A stretch of DNA of 64,000 bases from Clostridiales bacterium. GTDB lineage: Bacteria; Bacillota; Clostridia; Christensenellales; Aristaeellaceae. The stretch lies in the NCBI GenBank assembly GCA_019420065.1, contig JAHZHX010000001.1, forward strand, positions 35,609 to 99,608, given 5' to 3'. Shown here one piece after another: positions 52,654 to 60,063 of the stretch; the first letter of the stretch is position 1; every line of letters begins with the position of its first letter. The notes under the pieces are model-generated. The model had not been told where the DNA came from, did not search any database, and worked only from the letters and a program-made list of their open reading frames with translations. A program made the position numbers and the translations under genes.

Positions 52654-52686
52654 AATTTTATAATTAAATCTGTTAATTATAGAATT
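52654..52686. repeat. Inverted repeat 2 of the AT-rich island
   Basis: Arms AATTTTATAATTAA (52654-52667) and TTAATTATAGAATT (52673-52686) pair at 13 of 14 positions around a 5-base spacer ATCTG. The dimension is close to a recombinase core site, but AT-rich sequence makes such repeats easier by chance. Confidence 0.5.
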
Positions 52687-52714
52687 AAGTCTATTATAAA
52701 AACACTCACGCTCT

Positions 52715-52762
52715 AAAAAACAACATATTTCTTCGTAAAAGATGCCTTTTACGAAGAAATAT
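52715..52762 (-). terminator. Terminator of the ylxM-ffh-trmD operon
   Basis: Perfect 17-bp stem (52725-52741 with 52746-52762, loop ATGC); on the minus strand it is followed by GTTGTTTTTT. Confidence 0.88.
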
Positions 52763-52809
52763 AGAAATATAAAACCTTCACCCCCTTTGCCTTTTGAAGA
52801 CAAGAATCT

Positions 52810-53547
52810 TTATATCGGAAAAAGATTTTGCTGCCGCAGCCATTCTTTTTCTTTTTCAGTTAAGGGTGCTGAAAGTAAAAGATCCGGGCGCTTGAGCGCA
52901 GTAACTAAAAGCGACTGTTCCCGCCGCCATTGATTGATTTTTTTATGATCGCCATTAAGCAGCACTTCCGGTACTTCCATTTCTTCAAAAACACGCGGCC
53001 TGGTATATTGCGGATATTCCAGCAACCCGGCGCTGGAGAAGCTCTCATCCCCTGCGCTTTCGTCACTGCCAAGCACACCGGGAATGAGCCGTGATACGCT
53101 GTCGATCAGTACCATAGCGGCTGTTTCCCCACCGGTTAAAATATAATCGCCGATAGAGATTTCCATATCAATGTATTTGTCTAAAACGCGCTGATCTACG
53201 CCTTCATAATGACCGCATAGAATAACCAACTGCTGTTCTTGCGAAAGTTCCTCGACCAAACGCTGATCCAACCGCCTTCCCCGCGGGCCTAAAAAAATGC
53301 GTTTCCCCAAAAACGGCGGCTGCGTAACCGCCTTCATGGCGTCGGCAATCGGTTGGGCCATCATCAGCATGCCCGCTCCGCCGCCAAAGGGATAATCATC
53401 CGTATTTTTATGCTTGCTGATGGAAAAATCGCGGATATTTGTGGCGTGAATATTTATCAGCCCTGTTTCACGCGCGCGGCCGATAATGCTCGTATTCAAA
53501 AAAGAATCGAACATTTCCGGAAAAATAGTCAACAGTTCAATTTTCAA
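52810..53547 (-). CDS. trmD: tRNA m1G37 methyltransferase TrmD
   Basis: A 245-residue SPOUT enzyme that methylates G37 next to the anticodon and prevents frameshifting. The knot motifs are Y-P-F-G-G-G-A-G-M (about 51-59), L-C-G-H-Y-E-G-V-D (about 110-118) and I-G-D-Y-I-L-T-G-G-E. It overlaps rimM by 11 bases and ends the operon. Confidence 0.97.
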   Translation of the reverse strand: MKIELLTIFPEMFDSFLNTSIIGRARETGLINIHATNIRDFSISKHKNTDDYPFGGGAGMLMMAQPIADAMKAVTQPPFLGKRIFLGPRGRRLDQRLVEELSQEQQLVILCGHYEGVDQRVLDKYIDMEISIGDYILTGGETAAMVLIDSVSRLIPGVLGSDESAGDESFSSAGLLEYPQYTRPRVFEEMEVPEVLLNGDHKKINQWRREQSLLVTALKRPDLLLSAPLTEKEKEWLRQQNLFPI

Positions 53548-54064
53548 TGACCGCTACCTCCGCGAGACGGTTTTCATCCACGATAATGATTCCTTCCTTG
53601 GGCTGGACGTTTATAATAACAAAAGGCAGCGCCGGCAGATACATTATCCCCTGAGTGGTTTTAATTTCATATACGTCATTCGCGCCAGGCTGCAGCACAT
53701 CCTGAATGATTCCAAGCACATTTCCCTGTTGATCGAGTACACGGCAATCCAGCAAATCACTGATAAAGTATTGGTTTTCCGCTAATTGAACAGCATGGGA
53801 ACGATCAACATAAAGCATCCAGCCGCGCTGTTTTTCGGCCTCATTGCGTGTAACGGCATGATTCAGGACGCAATAAACAAATCCATCGGGGCGCACCTCG
53901 ACATTTTCTATCGGGCAACGGATATACTCTTCTTCCGACTTGATGAAAACAGAATCAAGCAATAGAAAACGGTTGGGATCATCGGTATCCGGCCGTACTT
54001 TTACTTGTCCGCGAACGCCCTGCGGCTTCAGTACTTCGCCAATGGAAAGGTATTCGCTGTACAT
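53537..54064 (-). CDS. rimM: 16S rRNA processing protein RimM
   Basis: A 175-residue 30S maturation factor. The N-terminal RimM domain begins L-S-I-G-E-V-L-K-P-Q-G-V-R-G-Q-V-K-V, and the C-terminal PRC barrel has Y-F-I-S-D-L-L-D-C-R-V and a final P-A-L-P-F-V-I-I-N-V. AGGAGG lies upstream. It lies between khpA and trmD in the usual order. Confidence 0.96.
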   Translation of the reverse strand: MYSEYLSIGEVLKPQGVRGQVKVRPDTDDPNRFLLLDSVFIKSEEEYIRCPIENVEVRPDGFVYCVLNHAVTRNEAEKQRGWMLYVDRSHAVQLAENQYFISDLLDCRVLDQQGNVLGIIQDVLQPGANDVYEIKTTQGIMYLPALPFVIINVQPKEGIIIVDENRLAEVAVIEN

Positions 54065-54108
54065 ATATTGCCTCCTATAAAAAAAGGCGCTTAAACGCGC
54101 CTTGCCTA

Positions 54109-54336
54109 TTACTGAATTTCCAAGAAAACAGGCTTGCTGTCACGAGCAGTTGCTGCTTTGACAACGGAACGGATTGCCTTCGCAATGCGTCCCTGCTTGC
54201 CAATGACCTTGCCCATATCTTCAGGAGCTACGCTCAGTTCCAGGATGATGGAATCCGGGCCTTCCGTTTCCGTAATCTTAACGGCTTCGGGATGCTCTAC
54301 CAAAGACTGCGCGAGGAAAAGGATAAGATCTTTCAT
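54109..54336 (-). CDS. khpA: KH-domain RNA-binding protein KhpA
   Basis: A 75-residue KH protein (YlqC/DUF2986 type) with the RNA-binding G-K-x-G loop in V-I-G-K-Q-G-R-I-A (about 46-54). It pairs with KhpB to bind small RNAs and rRNA in Firmicutes. AAAGGAAC precedes the ATG; it sits between rpsP and rimM. Confidence 0.94.
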   Translation of the reverse strand: MKDLILFLAQSLVEHPEAVKITETEGPDSIILELSVAPEDMGKVIGKQGRIAKAIRSVVKAATARDSKPVFLEIQ

Positions 54337-54371
54337 GCGGGCGTTCCTTTCTGCGCAGGACGCGCGGGTAG

Positions 54372-54617
54372 TTAACCCTCGATCGCGCCGCTCTTTTTCA
54401 GCAGAATGCGAACGGTATCGGTCGGCTGAGCACCCTTCTTCATCCAGTCAACAGCCTTTTCATTATCGACTTTTACGATCGCAGGCTGCTGCATGGGATC
54501 ATAATAGCCAATTTCCTCAATGAAACGGCCATTGCGGGGAGAGCGCTCGTCAGCCACGACAATACGGTAGAAGGGATGCTTCTTCATGCCCATTCTCTTC
54601 AGACGAATCTTAACCAT
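54372..54617 (-). CDS. rpsP: 30S ribosomal protein S16
   Basis: An 81-residue protein with the S16 start [22 protein letters not shown] and the Y-D-P segment. AGGAGG lies seven bases before the ATG. Confidence 0.98.
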   Translation of the reverse strand: MVKIRLKRMGMKKHPFYRIVVADERSPRNGRFIEEIGYYDPMQQPAIVKVDNEKAVDWMKKGAQPTDTVRILLKKSGAIEG

Positions 54618-54680
54618 TGTTTTTTTCCTCCTAAAATGTTTGGTTTTCTATGGTAATCATAAATATGTTTACCTGCAATA

Positions 54681-56033
54681 TCAGCGGAACGGCGGCTTGT
54701 TCATACCATTCATTGCGGCCATGCGGCGCATAGCGCCTTTCTTGTTGCCCATCATCTGTTTGACCATTTGCCGCATTTGATCAAATTGGCGCATCAGCGC
54801 ATTGACATCCTGCACGGTTACGCCAGCCCCTGCCGCGATGCGTTTGCGGCGGCTGGCATTGAGCAGATCGGGATTGCGCCGCTCTTTTGGCGTCATGCTG
54901 CGGATGATAGCCTCGGGCTTTTTCAAAGCATTCTCATCGATTTCAACATCCTTCAGCTTGCTGCCAATGCCGGGAAGCATGCCAAGAATATTGGAAAGCG
55001 GCCCCATTTTTTTCATTTGCTGCATCTGCTGCAAAAAGTCTTCAAGATTGATATCCTGCGCACGCTGCAGCTTCCGCCCCAGTTTCTCGCCGCTTTCCTG
55101 ATCCATGGATTCGGTAGCCTTTTCAATCAGCGTCAGCATGTCGCCCATGCCCAGGATACGGGACGCCATGCGTTCGGGATGGAAGGGTTCGATATCCCCC
55201 AGCTTTTCGCCGGTACCGGAAAATTTGATCGGCTTGCCGGTGACCGCGCGCACTGACAGCGCCGCGCCGCCGCGTGTGTCGCTGTCCAGCTTGGTCATAA
55301 TTACGCCGTCGATATTCAGCTGCTCGTTGAACGCCTTGGCAACGTTGACGGCGTCTTGACCGGTCATAGCGTCAACCACCAGCAAAATTTCCTGCGGATG
55401 CACAGCATCCTTGATTTCGGACAGCTCGTTCATTAGCGCTTCGTCAATGTGCAGGCGGCCGGCCGTATCAATAATCAGCACATCGCGGCCATAATACCTT
55501 GCGTACTCAACTGCTTCCTGCACGGTTTTAACAGGATTTTGCGTTCCCTTCTCAAAAACAGGAACTTTGACCTGTTCGCCAACCACTTGCAGCTGCTTGA
55601 TAGCGGCAGGGCGGTAAATATCGCAGGCGGCCAGGAGGGGCTTTTTACCCTGCTTGGTCAGATAACCGGCTAATTTACCGCACATGGTCGTTTTACCGGC
55701 ACCCTGGAGACCGCAGAGCATATAAATGGTTGGCACGGAGGATGACCAGGTGAGCTTTGCGTTGCTTCCGCCCATCAGCGAGGTCAGCTCTTCATTGACA
55801 ATTTTGATGACCTGCTGTCCGGCATTGAGCGCGGACAAAATTTCCGTGCCAATACAACGCTCTGTAACACGCTTGATAAAGTCTTTAACGACGACGTAGT
55901 TAACGTCTGCCTCGAGCAGCGCCATGCGTACCTCCCGCATGGCGTCCTTGATATTTTGTTCGTTCAGCTTGCCTTTGCCAGTCAGCTTTTTAAAGGCTGC
56001 CTGAAGCTTATCCGAAAGACCTTCAAAGGCCAT
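54681..56033 (-). CDS. ffh: Signal recognition particle protein Ffh
   Basis: A 450-residue SRP54 GTPase: N domain (1-85), G domain with G-L-Q-G-A-G-K-T (108-115), D-T-A-G-R (189-193) and T-K-L-D, and a Met-rich M domain (about 300-450, M-R-Q-F-D-Q-M-R-Q-M-V-K-Q-M-M) that binds signal peptides and SRP RNA. GAGGAGG lies six bases before ATG 56033; it overlaps ylxM by 11 bases. No scRNA (ffs) gene is in the window. Confidence 0.97.
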   Translation of the reverse strand: MAFEGLSDKLQAAFKKLTGKGKLNEQNIKDAMREVRMALLEADVNYVVVKDFIKRVTERCIGTEILSALNAGQQVIKIVNEELTSLMGGSNAKLTWSSSVPTIYMLCGLQGAGKTTMCGKLAGYLTKQGKKPLLAACDIYRPAAIKQLQVVGEQVKVPVFEKGTQNPVKTVQEAVEYARYYGRDVLIIDTAGRLHIDEALMNELSEIKDAVHPQEILLVVDAMTGQDAVNVAKAFNEQLNIDGVIMTKLDSDTRGGAALSVRAVTGKPIKFSGTGEKLGDIEPFHPERMASRILGMGDMLTLIEKATESMDQESGEKLGRKLQRAQDINLEDFLQQMQQMKKMGPLSNILGMLPGIGSKLKDVEIDENALKKPEAIIRSMTPKERRNPDLLNASRRKRIAAGAGVTVQDVNALMRQFDQMRQMVKQMMGNKKGAMRRMAAMNGMNKPPFR

Positions 56034-56400
56034 TTGCGTCCTCCTCATCGTTCAAAAGGTGAATTGCCTTTTCAATGTGCGTTCTTGCCGGCATACCGGG
56101 TGCGAGTTCGCTCAGCGCTTGGCTGAGACATTCTTCCACACCAAGCAGGCGTTTGCGCATACCCAGCTTCATTTCCAGTGTCCGCAGCTGTTTTTCGACC
56201 CGCTGCAGCGTTTCGTGCACGCATTGACGGCTTATATTTTCCTGCTGGGCAATTTCAGCCAGAGAATAGTCTTCTTCGTAGTACAGGGAAGCAATGGCGC
56301 GCTGCTTATCAGTCAGCATAGCGCCATAGACGCACAGCAGCCAGTCCACATCAACTTTGCGTAGAAGCTCTTCCGCCACCTTTTGCCTCCCGTCAAGCAT
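56023..56400 (-). CDS. ylxM: YlxM-family SRP regulator
   Basis: A 125-residue UPF0122 protein with a sigma-70 region-4-like helix-turn-helix (Y-S-L-A-E-I-A-Q-Q-E-N-I-S-R-Q-C-V-H-E-T-L, about 44-64) preceded by L-T-D-K-Q-R-A. It is the standard partner upstream of ffh and in streptococci modulates SRP GTPase activity. The ATG at 56400 is only about 13 bases from the predicted transcription start. The frame extends 16 codons further upstream but through the promoter. Confidence 0.88.
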   Translation of the reverse strand: MLDGRQKVAEELLRKVDVDWLLCVYGAMLTDKQRAIASLYYEEDYSLAEIAQQENISRQCVHETLQRVEKQLRTLEMKLGMRKRLLGVEECLSQALSELAPGMPARTHIEKAIHLLNDEEDANGL

Positions 56401-56405
56401 TTTCC

Positions 56406-56449
56406 CTTGACACCGGGATATTATAATACATCTTGCGCCCGGTGTCAAG
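56406..56449. repeat. 12-bp perfect inverted repeat framing the ylxM promoter
   Basis: CTTGACACCGGG (56406-56417) and CCCGGTGTCAAG (56438-56449), separated by 20 bases that contain the -10 and most of the spacer. One arm holds the -35, the other the transcription start. Confidence 0.85.
56420..56448 (-). promoter_or_regulatory. Consensus SigA promoter of ylxM-ffh-rpsP-khpA-rimM-trmD
   Basis: Minus strand: TTGACA (56443-56448), 17-base spacer, TATAAT (56420-56425), a perfect match, with start near 56413. Confidence 0.88.
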
Positions 56450-56473
56450 CATTATTCCTTGACAGCCAATGGA

Positions 56474-57055
56474 TTATTTGCAATTTTGCTTCTGGATCAG
56501 GAAGCACTCCGGCGCGCCAGCCCCCGCATTGATAAAGCAATGGTGCAGCACGTTGAATTCCTGAGGACGCAGGGCGGAAAGCATCCCCATAAGCCCTTCG
56601 CGTTCGCGGTCGCCTTCATCATGCCCCGGATATACGCAGATGACGCAAATCCCATGTGGCGCCAAAAGACGCAGCGCGCTGTCGATGGCTTTCCGCGTTG
56701 ACAGCCATTGGGTGGTAATGCTTTTATCGCCTCCGGGCAGCCAACCCAGATTAAATACAATAGCCTGCACAGGAGCGTTTACATATTGGTCGATATGCTC
56801 ATGACTGTCGCATATTAGCGTAGCGCGCGAGCGCAGACCGCATGCTTCCAGTCGGTCATGCGTATTGCTTACCGCCTGGGGCTGAACGTCAAATGCGTAT
56901 ACATGGCCGTTTTCCCCCACCATTTCGCAAAGAAATTGCGTGTCATGCCCATTCCCCATGGTAGCGTCAATCGCGATATCGCCGGGCAGCAAAAAACGCC
57001 GCAGATAATCTGCGGCAATATAACGGGCGGATTTTAATTCAAATGGCTGCGGCAT
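56474..57055 (-). CDS. mnmM: Class I methyltransferase, YtqB/MnmM family
   Basis: A 193-residue SAM-dependent enzyme with motif I A-I-D-A-T-M-G-N-G-H-D-T (28-39), F-D-V-Q-P-Q-A, and F-N-L-G-W-L-P-G-G-D (about 101-110), the family hallmark. YtqB was identified as MnmM, which completes mnm5s2U34 in Gram-positive tRNAs. It follows rluB by four bases. Confidence 0.85.
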   Translation of the reverse strand: MPQPFELKSARYIAADYLRRFLLPGDIAIDATMGNGHDTQFLCEMVGENGHVYAFDVQPQAVSNTHDRLEACGLRSRATLICDSHEHIDQYVNAPVQAIVFNLGWLPGGDKSITTQWLSTRKAIDSALRLLAPHGICVICVYPGHDEGDREREGLMGMLSALRPQEFNVLHHCFINAGAGAPECFLIQKQNCK

Positions 57056-57059
57056 AAGT

Positions 57060-57773
57060 TTACAGCTCCTTCAGCATGCGTATTTCGTCGCTCGTCAGGT
57101 CGCGCCATTGACCGCGATCAACGCCGCGCAGATCAATCGGCCCAAAACGTACGCGGCGCAGCAGCAGCACCTTATGCCCAACGGCCTCCATCATGCGGCG
57201 TACCTGGCGGTTATGACCTTCATGAATGGTGATGAGCACAGCTGAAGCGAATGTTTCCTCCCGAATTACGCGAATGCGGGCGGGCGAGGTTTTAAATCCG
57301 TCATCCAGCGTAACGCCAACGCGCAGACGGTGCACGTCTTCCTCTGTCAGATGAGCAGTTACGCGCGCCAGATAGGTTTTATCAACCTCATGGCTGGGAT
57401 GCGTGAGCTTTGCGGCCAGGTCGCCATCGTTGGTCAGGAGCAAAAGCCCTTCGGAATCATAGTCCAGGCGGCCGATGGGATACAGCCGAACGGGAAAATC
57501 CCGAAAATGATCCAGCACGGTTTCACGGCCTTTGGGATCAGAAACGGTTGTTACTTCTCCCATAGGCTTGTGATAAAGAATATAACGTTTTTCCGCCTCG
57601 GGCATGACGCGTTCTCCGCGCACGCAGACAATGTCGCTGTTTTCATCTACCTGCGTGCCCATTTCACGAATGGTTTGCCCGTTGACCTGCACCAGGCCGT
57701 CCAGAATCATTTGCTCGGCATGGCGGCGGCTGGCAACACCGCATATCGCCAGGTACTTTTGCAATCTCATCAT
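57060..57773 (-). CDS. rluB: rRNA pseudouridine synthase, RluB/RsuA family
   Basis: A 237-residue enzyme: N-terminal S4 domain (R-L-Q-K-Y-L-A-I-C-G-V-A-S-R-R-H-A-E, 3-20) and catalytic domain with G-R-L-D-Y-D-S-E-G-L-L-L-L-T-N-D-G (about 100-116; Asp103 is the catalytic residue) and N-R-Q-V-R-R-M. The RluB-type target would be U2605 of 23S rRNA. GGAGG is 12 bases before the first of two adjacent ATGs. Confidence 0.92.
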   Translation of the reverse strand: MMRLQKYLAICGVASRRHAEQMILDGLVQVNGQTIREMGTQVDENSDIVCVRGERVMPEAEKRYILYHKPMGEVTTVSDPKGRETVLDHFRDFPVRLYPIGRLDYDSEGLLLLTNDGDLAAKLTHPSHEVDKTYLARVTAHLTEEDVHRLRVGVTLDDGFKTSPARIRVIREETFASAVLITIHEGHNRQVRRMMEAVGHKVLLLRRVRFGPIDLRGVDRGQWRDLTSDEIRMLKEL

Positions 57774-57779
57774 TGGTTA

Positions 57780-57905
57780 TTAAATCCTCCTCAGCTGCCG
57801 CAGCAGCCAGTATATATTGATTGTCAACCAGATACTAAGCAGCAGCGCCGCTCCAATATCAATCGGGAATGAAGAACCAGTTGGCGACTCCTTTTCTGAT
57901 TCCAA
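57780..57905 (-). CDS. Possible 41-residue membrane peptide
   Basis: A short frame starting with TTG at 57905, overlapping the end of dacB by 47 bases and ending just before rluB. It encodes a polar head, then one hydrophobic span (about 16-36, with A-A-L-L-L-S-I-W-L) and a basic end (R-Q-L-R-R-I). There is no ribosome site, so translation would depend on coupling to dacB. It could be chance. Confidence 0.25.
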   Translation of the reverse strand: MESEKESPTGSSFPIDIGAALLLSIWLTINIYWLLRQLRRI

Positions 57906-58962
57906 AGGGAAAGGTACGGGCTGCCACGCCTTCTGCCGCGATCAACGGGACTTCGCATAATACTGCGCCGTCAATCAGAAGCTGCGCGCTGCCCAAAACA
58001 TCGCCTTTTTCAAAACCGGCCTCAACGCTTTCGGGCCAACGGAAAGTGATCTCGGGTGTTTCATCGGCGGCAACCGGCGCCGCCAGCGTTTGACCCACAA
58101 CAAGGGTTACGTTCTGCCTGGTCCCGTTTTTTACGGCTACTTCGTGCACGGCGTCGCCTCCAGAGAACGCTGTATACATTGAATAGCTGGAAAAGGACTG
58201 GTCAAGCAGCGCGGCAGAGCGGTCAAACCATTCCGGACAGTTGAGAACAACGCCGATAAGCGTCATGCCGTCGCGCTCGGCGGCAAATGCAAGACAGCGG
58301 CCTGCGGCTTTGGTATAGCCGGTTTTAATGCCAAGTATGCCGGGATAGGTTGAAAGCAGCTTGTTTTTGTTGTTCAAAACCCGGTCGTAATTGTGATTGG
58401 CCCAAGGGATCGTTGCGCGCTGCGTGGATACGATGCGGCGAAAAACGGGCTGCTTCATGGCTTCGCGGGCGATCATGGCAAGATCATAGGCTGTGGTATA
58501 ATGATCGCTTGCCGGGAGACCGTGCGGCGTAACAAAGTGCGTGCCGGTACAGCCAATAGCGGCGGCGCGCGCATTCATCATATCGCAGAAACCCGCCACG
58601 GTACCGCCGACATGCTCCGCGATGGCTACCGCCGCATCATTGCCGCTGGCAAGCATGAGCCCGTACAGCATCTGCTCCAGCGTAAGCGATTCTCCTTTTT
58701 CAAGGTAAATGCTTGTGCCCGAAACGCCGTATGCATTGCTACCGGCGGTCACGATTTCATCCAGCTGGCAATTTTCTAATGCAACAAGCGCCGTCATGAT
58801 TTTAGTGGTCGAAGCCATGGGCAGCTGCGCAGTTTCATTATGCGCATAGAGCACACGCCCGGTTTCGTTTTCCAGAATAATGGCAGCAGCGGCATCCGCG
58901 CGCGCCCCACCATTATACAGGAAAACGCTTAAAAAGAAAAGCACAGCGGCGATTCTTTTCAT
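57859..58962 (-). CDS. dacB: Sporulation-type D-alanyl-D-alanine carboxypeptidase
   Basis: A 367-residue S11 peptidase with a signal peptide (cleavage near A-R-A, residue 22), SxxK at 51-54 (STTK), SGN at 106-108 and KTG at 213-215, then a beta-rich C-terminal domain ending in an aromatic anchor-like W-F-F-I. The gene overlaps gerW by four bases, so a role in spore cortex maturation (DacB/DacF type) is likely. It is only moderately similar to the other carboxypeptidase at 18.0-19.4 kb and lacks that protein's C-terminal span. Confidence 0.87.
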   Translation of the reverse strand: MKRIAAVLFFLSVFLYNGGARADAAAAIILENETGRVLYAHNETAQLPMASTTKIMTALVALENCQLDEIVTAGSNAYGVSGTSIYLEKGESLTLEQMLYGLMLASGNDAAVAIAEHVGGTVAGFCDMMNARAAAIGCTGTHFVTPHGLPASDHYTTAYDLAMIAREAMKQPVFRRIVSTQRATIPWANHNYDRVLNNKNKLLSTYPGILGIKTGYTKAAGRCLAFAAERDGMTLIGVVLNCPEWFDRSAALLDQSFSSYSMYTAFSGGDAVHEVAVKNGTRQNVTLVVGQTLAAPVAADETPEITFRWPESVEAGFEKGDVLGSAQLLIDGAVLCEVPLIAAEGVAARTFPFGIRKGVANWFFIPD

Positions 58963-59375
58963 TGTTTAGCCTCCGTTAATTGCGTTGCGGCCGCTTTATC
59001 GCCATCCGGCGCGGAAAACAGCGCTTTCAGATCGCCGACAAGTTTGGGAATCATGGCGATCGTGCGTTCCCAGGGCAAAAGATTCTGTGCTGGGAGCATA
59101 TGAACGCCGTCCTCGCCCAGCACAAGGAACCCAACGGGCTGCAACGATACGCCGGCGCCTGATCCCCCCACAAAAGGCGGCTGGGCAACGGGCGCTTTGC
59201 TCATATCCCCTCCGCCTGCCACAAAACCAAAGCTCACCTTTGAGACGGGAATCACCGTGCTGCCGCTCCCGGTAAGGACGGGTTCCCCAACAACGGTATT
59301 TACATCGATCATGTCCTTGATGTTTTCAAGCGCCGTTTGCATCATGGCGTCAAGCGGCTGTTTTTGCATTTCCAT
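58959..59375 (-). CDS. gerW: Spore protein GerW/YtfJ
   Basis: A 138-residue protein of the GerW family, needed in Bacillus for normal spore germination. It has the typical V-N-T-V-V-G-E-P start, the strand G-S-T-V-I-P-V-S-K-V-S-F-G-F-V-A-G-G-G and a Gly-rich loop (P-F-V-G-G-S-G-A-G). AGGGGG is eight bases before ATG 59375. Confidence 0.92.
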   Translation of the reverse strand: MEMQKQPLDAMMQTALENIKDMIDVNTVVGEPVLTGSGSTVIPVSKVSFGFVAGGGDMSKAPVAQPPFVGGSGAGVSLQPVGFLVLGEDGVHMLPAQNLLPWERTIAMIPKLVGDLKALFSAPDGDKAAATQLTEAKQ

Positions 59376-59916
59376 GCTGTATACCCCCTGAAAATTTCTT
59401 CATCAGCTGTGCTGCCAACAGAAGCAGCGCTGTAATCCATAGCTTTCCCAGACGGAAAAACGATATGCATCGCAACTGAAGTACAAACGTCGAAACATCA
59501 TAAATAGGTTCGGCGTATAAAGCAAAGGGCAGACGCAGCATATTGAGCGACTGAATGGCGGCGCAGCATAGCGCTGTGGCGGCAGCGTCTCCCGTACCAA
59601 TGCGCAGGCGCAGACCGTTTGCCTGTAAAAAGGAAAACAGCTGCTGCTTTAGCGGAGCAAACCGCAGGAGCGACGGCTGACGGGGTGCGCCCAGTTCTAT
59701 GGGAAACAGCCGTTCCTTGCCATCTTCGCCTATTTTTAAGCCTAAAAACAGCCGTTCCTCTTTACGTATCAGGCGAAAATGAAGCATCACATTGAAACCG
59801 TAAAAGCGGACATGCAGCGTGCCCAAGGGAAGATCCGACGCCGTAACGGACAGGAATACACGCAAGCTGACGGGTACAGTCGCCAGCGTCCATAACCCCA
59901 TAAATGCCGCAAGCAT
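59350..59916 (-). CDS. DUF2953 membrane protein (YtfI-like)
   Basis: A 188-residue protein with a short N-terminal hydrophobic stretch (about 2-20), a soluble middle domain and a C-terminal span (about 160-178). DUF2953 genes lie directly before gerW/ytfJ in many spore formers, and this one overlaps gerW by 26 bases. Function is unknown. GGAGGT sits four bases before ATG 59916. Confidence 0.78.
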   Translation of the reverse strand: MLAAFMGLWTLATVPVSLRVFLSVTASDLPLGTLHVRFYGFNVMLHFRLIRKEERLFLGLKIGEDGKERLFPIELGAPRQPSLLRFAPLKQQLFSFLQANGLRLRIGTGDAAATALCCAAIQSLNMLRLPFALYAEPIYDVSTFVLQLRCISFFRLGKLWITALLLLAAQLMKKFSGGIQHGNAKTAA

Positions 59917-59943
59917 ACTTACCTCCGTTGATCTATCTGCTCG

Positions 59944-59974
59944 GAGTATGCATCGCAAAAATGAATACTATACA
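59944..59974 (-). promoter_or_regulatory. Candidate forespore (SigG/SigF-type) promoter
   Basis: Minus strand: TGTATA (59969-59974), 18-base spacer, CATACT followed by C (59944-59950). This resembles the SigG pattern (g/tGNATA ... CATnnTA) and no SigA promoter is seen. It would drive DUF2953-gerW-dacB and perhaps rluB-mnmM. Confidence 0.5.
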
Positions 59975-60006
59975 AAAAACACCCTTCAATCGCTGCTGAA
60001 GGGTGC
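59975..60006 (-). terminator. Terminator of thrS-znuA
   Basis: Stem CACCCTTCA (59980-59988) / TGAAGGGTG (59997-60005); on the minus strand followed by TTTTTTG. Confidence 0.88.
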
Positions 60007-60063
60007 GGGAAAACATTTGTTCCGGATAGCTATTCTTGCTTATCCATAGGTATTCTTTGCGCT

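Larger units (their letters stand above)
52420..52800. other. AT-rich gene-free island with three inverted repeats
   Basis: About 450 bases (52354-52809) hold no credible gene. From 52501 to 52740 I count about 50 G+C in 240 bases (near 21%), far below the rest of the window. It contains GAAATTGA/TCAATTTC (52605-52624), a 14-bp arm pair with one mismatch around ATCTG (52654-52686) and a 17-bp perfect stem (52725-52762). The last is a terminator; the others are unexplained. An open frame at 52582-52803 (minus) is low-complexity Phe/Ile/Asn and I reject it. Confidence 0.6.

Noticed and set aside
52582..52803. A 73-codon open frame on the minus strand in the AT-rich island
   Set aside because: Phe/Ile/Asn/Lys low-complexity product that runs through the terminator hairpin; no ribosome site at its start.
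52354..52809. Canonical dif site
   Set aside because: No stretch matches the known Firmicute dif sequence; only a similar inverted-repeat layout is present.
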